Assembly: GCA_046727435.1 (NCBI GenBank)
Contig: JBKPCR010000335.1
Span: 1 to 19,855 of the forward strand
Reading direction: 5' to 3'
DNA length: 19,855 nucleotides
Source of the DNA: CAVPRW01 sp046727435 [NCBI: bacterium]
Lineage (GTDB): Bacteria; Tectomicrobia; Entotheonellia; J063
The notes under the pieces are model-generated. The model had not been told where the DNA came from, did no database searches, and saw only the letters and a program-made list of their open reading frames with translations. This document shows, piece after piece, positions 1-7,959 of the stretch. The first letter of the stretch is position 1. Each line of letters begins with the position of its first letter. Made by a program: the position numbers and the translations under genes.

Positions 1-1076
1 ACCATAAGGCGCCGGTGAACCTCCTCGTATTCAGCCCCAGCGGCAATCGGCTGCTGACGGTATCAGGACAATTGGTGCGGTTGTGGCAGACCGACGATCG
101 CGCTGGTACTCCGGCGGGTTCTCCAATCGACAAGCCCAGGATGGAGCACAAGGACCCGGTGATCTCGGCCATTTTCAGTCCTACTGGCAACCAGGTGTTG
201 ACCATCTCCTCCTCGGGACAGCCGCGAGGCGGGCACACTTCGTGGGAGGCACAGGCTGAGGGGACTGCCATTCTGTGGAGAGTCGACGGCTCGACATTCA
301 ATAACGGGAAAGACTTCATCGAGCTCGGGGCGGTGGCGACCTACACCCCGTTTGGAGTTAACTATGCCTACTTCGGAACGGACCCCACCGCTCGTGCCGC
401 TTTCAGCCCCAGCGGCGACCGAATCGTGGCGGTCAGCAGAGACGGCACGCTAGGCGTGTGGCAGGCCGAGTCCGGGTCACGCGTCGGCACGATTAAGGGA
501 GCGCGAACGTTTTACGCCGTTGCTTACGCTTCGAACGGCAAATATGTGCTGACGTCCGACAATACTGGGCTGACGTCGTGGGTGTGGAAGGTGGAAGACG
601 GCTCTCTGATCGCCGAGCTCGAGGGGCATTGGCAGACCGTTCAGTTCGCCGCCTTTAACCCGAATGGTGATCGCGTCCTCACGGGATCCAAGGACGGTAC
701 CACTCGTGTCTGGCCGCTCTCGGGTGCGGAGGTGAGCGCTGCAGCTCGAACGGCAACGCGGGTCTGCTTAGATCCAGGGTTTCGAACACGATCCTTGGGC
801 GAGTCGCTGGAGGAAGCATGGAGGACATACGACCAATGCGTCAGGTGCCAGGTGGGTTGCGTGCCGCCCAACGTCTTGGCGGAATGGCTCGCTGAGTCGC
901 CTGACAAAGCGGAGCAGCACTACAAGGACTGTCTGATGGATCGCAATCGGCAGTCACGCCTCCACGCCCCCCGGAAGCCACTTGAGGGGTCCTGGAATGA
1001 CTGGCAAGCTTGTATGGGTCGAGGGCGAAAGTGCTCGATCCTGTGCAGCCTATGGGCTATGGGCATTAGCAAGTAG
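1..1076 (+). CDS. WD40-repeat protein, C-terminal part (5' truncated by window edge)
   Basis: The frame is open to the first base, and the residues before the first GTG (HKAP) already read as the start of a WD40 blade, so the true start lies upstream. At least four or five blades are visible, with FSPSGNRLLTVS, FSPTGNQVLTIS, FSPSGDRIVAVS, YASNGKYVLTSD and FNPNGDRVLTGS, each followed by a VRLW/ILWRV/VWQ-type strand. The last 110 residues are not WD40. They hold repeated Trp/Tyr-x-x-Cys elements (EEAWRTYDQC, EQHYKDCL, SWNDWQAC) and about ten Cys. WD40 arrays of this style commonly form the sensor part of bacterial STAND/NACHT or caspase-like multidomain proteins, but the effector end is not in view, so that role is inferred. 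The gene ends with TAG. No partner gene follows; a comM remnant lies downstream. Confidence 0.85.
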   Translation, partial: HKAPVNLLVFSPSGNRLLTVSGQLVRLWQTDDRAGTPAGSPIDKPRMEHKDPVISAIFSPTGNQVLTISSSGQPRGGHTSWEAQAEGTAILWRVDGSTFNNGKDFIELGAVATYTPFGVNYAYFGTDPTARAAFSPSGDRIVAVSRDGTLGVWQAESGSRVGTIKGARTFYAVAYASNGKYVLTSDNTGLTSWVWKVEDGSLIAELEGHWQTVQFAAFNPNGDRVLTGSKDGTTRVWPLSGAEVSAAARTATRVCLDPGFRTRSLGESLEEAWRTYDQCVRCQVGCVPPNVLAEWLAESPDKAEQHYKDCLMDRNRQSRLHAPRKPLEGSWNDWQACMGRGRKCSILCSLWAMGISK

Positions 1077-1448
1077 GAGACGGCCCTAGCATCTGCCTGG
1101 TGTTGGCTCCCGAGAGCGCTATGGCGGCGTTGGTGGTACAAGTGATCTCCTGACGGCGGCCCAGCAGTTCCTCGCCCACCACAGCATTCTTGGCGGTAGC
1201 AGTGACGGTCAGCTCACCATGATGCCAGGCAGCCTTCAGGGCCTGCCCATTCGGTTGGTCGAGTGAGCACACTGGGATCGCCAGGGGGAAGGGGTCATGG
1301 CCACCTGTGACAGCCGCTCGAATACTGAGCCGGAGCGAGGCAAGTGCGGCTCAGCGCGGAGAGGTGCCGGCTCATCAATCATGGCCGCTACTCCTCGAGG
1401 GCGTCGACGTGAGGCTGATGGCGATGCAGGTGCTGTGTCCCAAACGTG
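1077..1448. other. Intergenic stretch without an assignable gene
   Basis: Between the WD40 gene and the comM remnant I see no gene with both a ribosome binding site and a recognisable product. A leftward 68-codon frame (1066-1272) reads fairly protein-like in its middle (WHHGELTVTATAKN) and could be a remnant, but it has no clear Shine-Dalgarno site and I do not recognise the family. Confidence 0.4.
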
Positions 1449-1660
1449 CTCATCATTGGTCCTCCAGGGGTGGGCAAGTCGAGGCTGGCACGGCGCCTCA
1501 CCACCATCCTGCCGGCGATGACCCTCGCGGAAGCCCTTGAGACCACCCGCATCCACCGCATCGCCGGCCTCACGGGCGACCGCACCGCGTGGGTCACGAC
1601 CCGGCCCTTTCGCGCGCCCCACCACACGATCTCGGATGCGGGGCCGATCGGCGGCGGCCG
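1446..1660 (+). pseudogene. comM: comM/YifB (Mg-chelatase-like AAA ATPase) fragment, left copy
   Basis: The frame from GTG 1446 reads [12 protein letters not shown] (Walker A), then [29 protein letters not shown] and [19 protein letters not shown]. These are the diagnostic Mg-chelatase segments of ComM/YifB, a hexameric helicase that supports branch migration during transformation. Full-length ComM is about 500 residues. Here only about 70 residues of the ATPase core remain, with no N-terminal Lon-protease-like domain upstream and homology lost soon after the GGG at about 1655. It is a decayed fragment. A second, diverged fragment of the same segment in the same orientation lies at the right end of the window (19688-19855). 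Confidence 0.85.
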
Positions 1661-1829
1661 ACGACATCGAGGTGCTGCTCGCGATGGATATGCCCGCTCC
1701 GGAATGGCGCCTTGAGCTGCAGGAGAAGATTCGTTTGCTCCGCAGGACCGCCGGGGAGACGCGCTCACCGTGATCGCGCAGTCCTCGAATTCGCCCCGGC
1801 CGCTCTGATCGGGCTAGTGACGTCAATAG

Positions 1830-1955
1830 GCCTGTCCTTCGCCAAAACCGTGTCCGGCTCGCTCGGCCGGCGTCCGTGCTCCTGCCACCGCAGGACAGTG
1901 TCACGGCCGACGGATCAACCACTTACCCGCGGGCCGAGGTTTTGGCGAAGCACAG
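1830..1955. repeat. Inverted-repeat-bounded 114-bp element (MITE-like or solo IS ends)
   Basis: CTTCGCCAAAACC at 1837-1849 is the exact reverse complement of GGTTTTGGCGAAG at 1938-1950. With one mismatch the match extends outward by five more base pairs (CCTGT / ACAGG). The interior has no ORF. The left arm including its flank (18 bases, 1830-1847) recurs exactly at 4374-4391. This is the layout of terminal inverted repeats of a small non-autonomous element or of an internally deleted insertion sequence. Confidence 0.6.
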
Positions 1956-2234
1956 GGCCGCTGACCAGGCCTGCCAATACAGCGCACAGGGCGGCAGGCT
2001 CACGCCGTGATTCCGAGAGCCTGGGAAGTTGCTCTTAGTCAGTGGGGCCGGCGCCGATCGGGTAGCTTTGAACCAAGCATGAGATAGGTCAAAAGGCGCT
2101 GCCATACCGATCAGTAGAGGAATGCATTCGCAGAACACGTCCCAAAGTGAGCGTGCGGATTTGTCCCATATGTGGCTTTGGCTCCTCGAGAAGAGTTAGT
2201 ATGCATTCCAGCCACCGGCCATACCGTAGGGCAC
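1956..2234. other. Intergenic, no gene seen
   Basis: This stretch separates the inverted-repeat element from the stop codon of the leftward 673-codon gene. The frames crossing it lack ribosome binding sites and resemble no family I know. I did not find a convincing terminator for the leftward gene here. Confidence 0.4.
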
Positions 2235-4256
2235 TCACCAGGCGTTTCGTGTGTCGATCCACATTACCCGGCCCGTTCTCTGCTTCACCTCGTTGTACAT
2301 ATGCTCCGTCCCACCTGGCCCATCACCCCCGCCGCCATTCCAAAGGCACACGAACCGCACCTTTTCCAGACCCCACGCAAGCGTGGTGTACAGCAGCCAG
2401 AGGTTGCAGCGCTCGAAAGGGTCGACCCCTCTTGGCAGCGGGCCAAGCTCGACAGGCATGATCCGCATGGGGTCCTTCAATTGGTCCTTTATTCTAAAGA
2501 AGCGCTCGCGCCATTTGTCGCCGCCAGTCGAGGACAGGATGGAGCGTTCGATGAACTCGGGTTCCGGTAGAGGCAGCAGGATATGGCAGCGCACACCGCG
2601 CTGATGGCAAGCCTCGAGGAACAGCAGATCGCCGCCCGCAGCAGCCTGGCAGAGTGCAAGATCGTCAGGGCCGGCGCCGAGCTGGTCGAGCGCTTCGGCG
2701 ATCTTCTGAGCCGCGATAACCTCCTTGTCGGCAGGGAAACGCGGGGTGGGACGATTCGGCGCGTCGACCATATGGCCGCTGAACAGTAGCACCTGCTGTG
2801 GCTGCCAACGGTCCTCCGGCTTCCTGAGCTTCTCCAGCGCCCGGTCGAACGTGGCGATGCCGGCTTCGACGGTATCCGGACGGAAACCGAGGGCCTTCAA
2901 CAATTGCAGTTGTGCGCGACCGGAGTTGAGCGCGAACCAATCCTTTTCGTTCTTTGCAATCGCCTCCTTATAAGCTGCCGTAACTGTATCCCTTGTACCA
3001 ACCAGCACCTCCAAATCTCCAAGCGTCGTCTTCGACCAGAAGAGCTGGCGGTCATCCGGCTCGCATCCCGCTGCGAATCTTACAGCTCCCGCCATGGTGT
3101 CCATCTCCGGGTCATGGCGTTTGTCACCGGTGAGATGGCGGCTGAGGTGCATCAGGGTGAGCGCATTGATGCCCGAGTAATAATGGCCTGGATTGGCGCG
3201 ATAAGCCTTGGTGTAACTGTCAATTGCCGCGCGCAGCAAAGCGTCCTCGTACGCGGCCTCGTCGCGCTTCTGCTGTGGCGTCTGACCAGGTTGGTCCCAG
3301 GCGGCGGTCCAGGCATCCTTGTCGACGCGACCGAGCAGCGCCCAAGTCTCGGCGTCGCCCGGGAAGATATCGAGCGCATTACGATAGTGTTGGCGCGCGC
3401 GATCGATTGAATGGCCGGGCGCGCCCGCCAAGGCGAGCCTCTGCAGGCAGATGCCCATTTCGTGCAGGACCCGGAGATTGCGCGGATCGCTATCCAGGCC
3501 ATGCTGGAGATGCTCGAGTGCAAATTCGTAGCGCTCGGCCCTGCGCAAGGCCTCGCCAGCCTTGATCCAAGCGTCGGCCCGAAAGGCAGCAATCGGCGCC
3601 TCGTTCGCCAGCACCAACAGATCGCCAACGTGACCGGCCTTACGGGCAAGTTCGATGCGTTCTTCCCACGCATCGTGCTTCTCCCAGAACTCGCGGGCGT
3701 CGCCGATTCGCAGCGACTTCCAGTCCGGCTCCTGCAGGTTGGGCATCAGGTTGTAAACCGGGCTCACCTTTCGGCCGTGCCAAGAATCCATTGTTGCCTT
3801 CACCATCTCGGTGAGCTTGCGCTTGTCCTCTTCCAGCTGCGCAGGGTCCGGTGCACCGTCTTTGAGCCCGTAGCGCAGCTTACGGTCGGTGTAGAGGTCG
3901 AAGGCGGTCGTCACCTTTCCGCCACAGACGATGACGACCCCTCGGGCGCGCAAGGCATGGCGCACACCAAGCTCGTACCAGACATTGGGATTCTCGATGG
4001 TCAGGTCGGCGACCACCAGGTCGGCGACGAGCAGCTCCTGGAACATATCGGTAACGATGTCGCCGGCCCTTATCTCCTGGTCTGCCCGGAACGGCTCAAA
4101 GCCGGCCGACTCCAGTGCCGGTTGGATGTACTCCCTGTACACCCGATTGAAATCGATTAGTTGAACTTTGGCATCGTGATCCTTGATCTCGGGATCTTTC
4201 GGGCCGGGCTTGGTGCCGAAGGGCATGGCTATGAACGCATGAGGTCTAGCTGACAT
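2235..4256 (-). CDS. TIR/deoxyribosyltransferase-like + TPR-S-like + SLOG-like multidomain protein
   Basis: The start at 4256 is preferred over the longer frame (to 4304) because AGGGAGG lies nine bases upstream and the protein then begins MSARPHAFIAMPFG. Residues 1-150 form a Rossmann-like effector domain related to TIR/deoxyribosyltransferases: AFIAMPFG strand, ADLVVADLT, and NPNVWYELGVRHALR with the likely catalytic Glu near residue 95. Residues about 185-480 are helical TPR-type repeats (for example YEFALEHLQHGLDSDPRNLRVLHEMG) of the TPR-S (TRAFs-binding annotated) type. Residues about 489-673 look like a SLOG nucleotide-binding domain (LLFSGHMVD, ALCQAAAGGDLLFLEA, WNGGGGDGPGG). The family knowledge is that such proteins occur in predicted NTP- or NAD-linked conflict systems. 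Enzymatic activity and trigger are not shown here. The gene stands alone, flanked by mobile-DNA remnants. Confidence 0.85.
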   Translation of the reverse strand: MSARPHAFIAMPFGTKPGPKDPEIKDHDAKVQLIDFNRVYREYIQPALESAGFEPFRADQEIRAGDIVTDMFQELLVADLVVADLTIENPNVWYELGVRHALRARGVVIVCGGKVTTAFDLYTDRKLRYGLKDGAPDPAQLEEDKRKLTEMVKATMDSWHGRKVSPVYNLMPNLQEPDWKSLRIGDAREFWEKHDAWEERIELARKAGHVGDLLVLANEAPIAAFRADAWIKAGEALRRAERYEFALEHLQHGLDSDPRNLRVLHEMGICLQRLALAGAPGHSIDRARQHYRNALDIFPGDAETWALLGRVDKDAWTAAWDQPGQTPQQKRDEAAYEDALLRAAIDSYTKAYRANPGHYYSGINALTLMHLSRHLTGDKRHDPEMDTMAGAVRFAAGCEPDDRQLFWSKTTLGDLEVLVGTRDTVTAAYKEAIAKNEKDWFALNSGRAQLQLLKALGFRPDTVEAGIATFDRALEKLRKPEDRWQPQQVLLFSGHMVDAPNRPTPRFPADKEVIAAQKIAEALDQLGAGPDDLALCQAAAGGDLLFLEACHQRGVRCHILLPLPEPEFIERSILSSTGGDKWRERFFRIKDQLKDPMRIMPVELGPLPRGVDPFERCNLWLLYTTLAWGLEKVRFVCLWNGGGGDGPGGTEHMYNEVKQRTGRVMWIDTRNAW

Positions 4257-4712
4257 GACCGGCTTCCTCCCTTTTGGTATGTCCATGTTCACGTTGCCAC
4301 TCACGGTGAGACGGGGATGTCTGCGTAAGCGAGGTCATGCTGCATAACCTGTGCTCGGATGGCGTGGCTCGACGCCTGTCCTTCGCCAAAATCTCACCCC
4401 TCTCTGCTGCCGACGACCCATGCTCTCGCTGCAGGCCCAGGAACTCCAGGAGGTTGTAGACAACTGGTCAGGCAGGGTAGTCAGCCGCGGCGTATAGGGA
4501 AAATAAAGCACATTTTCCCCTCCGTGTCACCTCTCGGCTGCTGGGCCATCGAGCCGTGGCGGGGCGGGCCGCACCCGCCGGCGCGCCCCAAGCCAAGAGC
4601 TGGGGCCGCACCGCGCCGCTCCCGCCAGAGGTGACGTGGGTGGAGCGGCTCGTGGAACGCCGGGGAGGGGGGTGTGCCAGGGAGGAACTTGTGCGCGTGA
4701 GGCGTAGCGTGA
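4257..4712. other. Degenerate intergenic region with one 18-base IS-end-like repeat
   Basis: No gene is supported. At 4374-4391 lies an exact copy of the 18 bases at 1830-1847 (GCCTGTCCTTCGCCAAAA), the left arm of the inverted-repeat element. The rest is GC-rich with stop codons in the frames that lead into the transposase remnant, consistent with the lost N-terminal half of that transposase. Confidence 0.4.
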
Positions 4713-5340
4713 TGTCTCGCCCGTTGGACGCTCACTGGCGCATGCAACCGACATATTGCTGCGCCAAGGCAGGGCCTCGTCTATGTGACCGATGACAGCT
4801 ACCACCCCAGGGATTATTACCATGGCGTGTTGCAAAAGATGCTAGACCCGCGCCGTCCTTGGCGCGCCCTGGAGTGGATACGGATTATCGATTATTACCA
4901 TGCGTGCCAATACGTGCAGCAGCTGGCGGAGGTCATCTTTGGTCCTGGAACGGAGAGCCAGCATTGGGCCAAACGGATGCGGAAGCAGTTGAAAACACAA
5001 GTCAATGGAGTCATGCGGGTTTTACAATCGGCAGCCGCGTTGCGGCAGCAGCGCGGCCTGTGGGGCCAGGCCAAAATCTATGCGCAAGCCTATGCCTATC
5101 TGCACAAGCGCCGTCAGGGGATGCGCTATCAGTCATACAGGCAACCATCACTTGCCCATCGGCACCGGGATTAGCGAGGCGGCTTGTAAACTTGTCTTTA
5201 CGCAGCGCCTCAAACGCTCAGGGATGTCGTGGACGGTCTTGTGTGGACAAGTCATTGTGGACCCCCGCGTCATTTGGCTCAGTGGTGTCTGGGAGGCCGC
5301 CCATCAACGGTACTTGGCTGCGAAACCTAGGCCTAGCACC
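4713..5340 (+). pseudogene. ISKra4-like transposase remnant with frameshift
   Basis: One frame (about 4713-5150) reads VTDDSYHPRDYY, then ALEWIRIIDYYHACQYVQQLAE and WAKRMRKQLK, ending at QGMRYQSYR. The adjacent frame takes over at about 5139-5150 with LPIGTGISEAACK, TQRLKRSGMSWT and WLSGVWEAAHQRYLA. Together these are the catalytic and C-terminal blocks of ISKra4-type DDE transposases (D-Y-x-H-A and P-I-G-S/T-G-x-x-E-A-A-C-K). The N-terminal half is absent, and a frameshift splits what remains, so the gene is dead. No matching right inverted repeat was found downstream; a candidate left end is the 18-base repeat at 4374. Confidence 0.75.
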
Positions 5341-5575
5341 CAAGTAGACATGGCGCAAGGAGTTCAGCACGCGGATGGCCCGCACGCGCGAGCAACGCCC
5401 CGTCCGGCCTGCCACTCCTGCGGGTCAGGCTCCCGTGTCGGCCTGTGGCAGTACCCCCTGCGGTGCAAGGTGCTCGTTCCGTAGAGCGCCTGTCTCCCGG
5501 CTCGCCCCACCTCACCAAGGCGATGCGTCTCGTCACCACGCCGGCCTTGGCAGTTCAAGCTGCGCGCAGCGCTTC

Positions 5576-5659
5576 GTTCAACAACGCCTTGCAGCTGACT
5601 GCCTACAGCCTGCGCTCCTGCGTCGCTCCCGCTTTCGGCAGCGGCTGAGCTTTCGCGTT
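5576..5659. repeat. attC-like imperfect palindrome
   Basis: GTTCAAC (5576-5582) fits the integron attC R'' pattern RYYYAAC. AACGC (5583-5587) pairs with GCGTT (5655-5659), and TGCC (5600-5603) pairs with GGCA (5637-5640), with partly paired segments between. The right end continues TATCG, which does not fit the GTTRRRY consensus fully. The + strand reads FNNALQLTAYS, a peptide phrase I associate with repeated non-coding elements. No integrase of the IntI type and no cassette array are present, so this would be an isolated or decayed site. Confidence 0.3.
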
Positions 5660-5662
5660 ATC

Positions 5663-5683
5663 GCGCCAAGAAAAGCTTGGCGC
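5663..5683. repeat. Perfect 8-bp stem-loop
   Basis: GCGCCAAG (5663-5670) and CTTGGCGC (5676-5683) form a perfect stem around the five-base loop AAAAG. No T-run follows on either strand, so it is not a standard terminator. It sits between the attC-like palindrome and the possible group II intron segment. Confidence 0.6.
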
Positions 5684-5687
5684 ATCT

Positions 5688-5925
5688 TGCAGGGTGAAAG
5701 ACCCGGCCGGGTAAGGGCTAGCCACCCACCCGTATCGAGTCTTGCGTCCATGGCGGAGTCGTGGCGGATACCATGGCGAACAAGATAGGCGAAGCGTAGA
5801 CAGAGAATCCTGTAGGCCGTAGGGGTGACCGCGCACCCTGAAGTGCTGGTACAGCTTCGAGAGACGCTTGCTGCGGACGCCGAGGGTTGTAACCGACATT
5901 CCGCAGTACTCTGAGTAAGTTGATG
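5688..5925 (+). ncRNA. Possible group II intron 5' (domain I) segment, truncated
   Basis: A run of short blocks, including GGTGAAAGACC, GGTAAGGGCTAGCCACC, CGAGTCTTGCG, GGCGAAGCGTAGAC, GTAGGCCGTAGGGGTGACC and ACCCTGAAG, follows the order and spacing I associate with the 5' ribozyme portion of bacterial group II introns that precede a reverse transcriptase. No reverse-transcriptase ORF and no recognisable domain V follow; an IS1634-like gene starts at about 6001 instead. The call rests on remembered family resemblance only, and the class cannot be assigned. Confidence 0.35.
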
Positions 5926-5943
5926 AATTTTCCAGGGTCAGTA

Positions 5944-5969
5944 GCATGCTCCTCGTGAGAGGAGTACGC
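5944..5969. repeat. GNRA-capped hairpin
   Basis: CTCCTC (5949-5954) and GAGGAG (5959-5964) pair around the tetraloop GTGA, a GNRA loop in RNA. Outer pairs continue after one mismatch. It lies between the group-II-like segment and the IS1634-like gene. It lacks the AGC/GTT lower stem expected of intron domain V. Confidence 0.45.
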
Positions 5970-6000
5970 CCTGCCCCATCCCGACCGGCGTCAAATCTTA

Positions 6001-7605
6001 GACCCTCTGAGCCTTGTTGCGCCGATGTTCGATGAACTCGGCATTGGCGAGGTCATTGACCGAGCCACCCGACACCAGCCAGAGACGCGGATCGTGACCA
6101 CGGGCGATGCCGGCAACGCGATGGGCCTGAACGGCCTCAGCTGTGTCAACCAACCACGCTATTTGGTCCCGCGGTGTTTCCAGGATAAACCGACCTTGCG
6201 GCTCCTGGCACCCTTGCTGATCGAAGCCCACCATCTCAATGATGATGCGCTGGGCCGTGCCCTGGATACCCTCTAGGCCGATGACGTCACCGCCCTCTAT
6301 CGTCTCATGGCCGCCACGGCCGCTACGCGGCTAGGGCTTGCCCCACGCTTTGCGCATCTTGATAGCACCAGCTGCCATGTCGATGGCCACTATAACAGCG
6401 GCGAGGAGCCGGAAGAACAGGTCGTGCACATCACGCGAGGGGATAGCCGGGATCATCGGCCCGACCTCAGCCAAGTGATGCTCGAGTGGATCATCGAGCA
6501 CCAGGCTGGCATTCCTGTCCTGATGAAACCCCTGAGTGGAAATAGTAGTGGTGTGAAAGAGTTCGGCCAGGTCGTCAGTGAGCACATCGCCCAATGGCAA
6601 ACCCCCTATGGCCCCACCGAGCTCGTCGCTGATAGCGTCCTCTATCGTGAGGCCAACCTCCAACGCTTCGCTCACACCCAAATCAAGTGGATGACCCGGG
6701 TCCCGGCGACCTTGAGCGACGCCCAGGCTGTGCTTGGTCAGGCCGACCCGCAGACGATGACGCCACTGGCAGACGGCGATCGCTATCGCGTCGTGCCCTC
6801 AACCGATGGCGGCGTCGAGCAACGCTGGGTGCTCATCTACTCAGCGCAGCGCCACTCGCACGCGCAGCATTCGGTGAACAAGCAGTTGCTCAAGAAAGGT
6901 GACAAGGAAGTCAACATGTTGAAGGAACTGTGTCGCACGACCTTTGCGTGTGAAACCGATGCGCAGCAGGCCCTGGCGACCTTTGCGCAAAGTTTGTGAG
7001 CAACGTTCCTCCACCACGCTGCCCTGCGCCCTAGACCGCGCTATGCCAAGCGGGGGCGACCGGGTCAAGGTGCCTTCCCTGCCCAGGTCACCTATATGAT
7101 TGAAGGAGCACTCGCTTCCTCCATCGCTGCCCATCAGCCCCTCGTCAACCAACAGAGTTGTTTCATTCTCGCCACCAATGAACTTGACAACACCCAGTTG
7201 CCCCCTCAGGAGCTGTTAGCAGGCTATAAAGGCCAGGCTCTGGCGGAACGTGGCTTTCGTTTTCTCAAAGCCCCCCGCTTTCTGGCCTCCTCGCTCTAGC
7301 TGAAAAAGCCCGAGCGGATCATGACGCTCTTGATGGTGATGACGGTGTGCTTGCTGGTATATGCAGCGTTGGAGTATCGCATTCGCAAAGCGCTGAAGGA
7401 CCACGGAGCCACCTTTCCCAATCAAAAAGGGCAACCGGTGCAGAACCCAACGGCGCGGTGGGTGTTCCGGTATTTTGTGGGGATTCACGTGCTCTTGATC
7501 CCTGGGGAGCGGCCCTTGGTGCTCAATCTCGCAGGTGAGCATCAGTGCTGGCTCCGACTGCTGGGAAACCCGTATATGGGGCTTTATGGAATCAAATATT
7601 CGTAA
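6001..7605 (+). pseudogene. IS1634-family transposase, one frame with three in-frame stops
   Basis: A single frame runs about 535 codons without any frameshift, interrupted by TAG 6274-6276, TGA 6997-6999 and TAG 7297-7299. The protein has IS1634-family (IS4-superfamily DDE) blocks in order: MFDELGIGEVIDRATR, HHLNDDALGRALDTL, FAHLDSTSCHVDGHYN, RDHRPDLSQVMLEW, ELVADSVLYREANLQ, QSCFILATNELDN, and ERGFRFLKAPRFLASSL with the catalytic E region, then YFVGIHVLLIP. Length and end (about residue 535) match a near-complete transposase. Two stops sit where a Tyr codon is likely in relatives (LDTL-Y, SL-Y-LKK), which suggests point mutation rather than insertion. Genes here, such as the WD40 and hydrolase genes, use TAG as a real stop, so recoding is unlikely. 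Confidence 0.85.
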
Positions 7606-7916
7606 AATTCAGAAGCTCTGTGCGGAATGTGGGCTAGATCGGACAGTACAGTGAAAAACCACCCAGTTTTGGAGGGTGGTTTTTTCGTGCCTGATCTGGA
7701 TTCGCCTGGCCCGATAATCAGACACTTGAGGTATTTTGTCCAATTTCCTGCAACCTCAGCCTCTTGGTCGACATACCTTATGTGGCGCCAAGGGCCTGCG
7801 CCGCATATAACCTGGCGTCATGGGTGGCATGAGTGGCATGTCTCAAGAGTTGCATGTACGATTGGCAGGCGGAAGCCGGTTTCGCCGAATACGGAGAGCG
7901 AAATTTTCGGCTGTTT
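7606..7916. other. Intergenic between IS1634-like remnant and recombinase
   Basis: This stretch contains a strong bidirectional terminator (7655-7683) and leads into the recombinase promoter. No ORF with a ribosome binding site is seen. Short tandem phrases (GTGGCATGAGTGGCATG, near 7821-7840) occur but have no assigned role. Confidence 0.4.
7655..7687. terminator. Bidirectional Rho-independent terminator
   Basis: AAAACCACCC (7655-7664) pairs perfectly with GGGTGGTTTT (7674-7683) around a nine-base loop. An A-run precedes and a T-run follows, so it can terminate from either side. It isolates the recombinase promoter from the upstream IS1634-like remnant. Confidence 0.8.
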
Positions 7917-7945
7917 TTGACAACTTTCCCGGTCTCTCTTATGAT
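7917..7945 (+). promoter_or_regulatory. Near-consensus sigma-70 promoter of the recombinase
   Basis: TTGACA (7917-7922) is separated by exactly 17 bases from TATGAT (7940-7945). Transcription would start near 7952, only about eight bases before the ATG at 7960. Confidence 0.75.
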
Positions 7946-7959
7946 AAAAGTACCAATTT

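Noticed and set aside
1236-1922. 228-codon leftward frame across the left comM fragment
   Set aside because: It is the antisense of the ComM-like coding segment. An equivalent antisense frame appears at the right copy, as expected for a shadow in GC-rich DNA.
3411-4160. 249-codon + strand frame
   Set aside because: It is a shadow of the TIR-like/TPR-S gene on the other strand, which has clear domain motifs.
5944-5969. Group II intron domain V
   Set aside because: The hairpin has a GNRA loop but lacks the AGC catalytic triad pairing and the two-base bulge geometry of domain V.
6274-7299. Stop-codon recoding or readthrough in the IS1634-like frame
   Set aside because: Both TAG and TGA interrupt the frame, and TAG and TGA serve as normal ends of intact genes in this window, so point-mutational decay is simpler.
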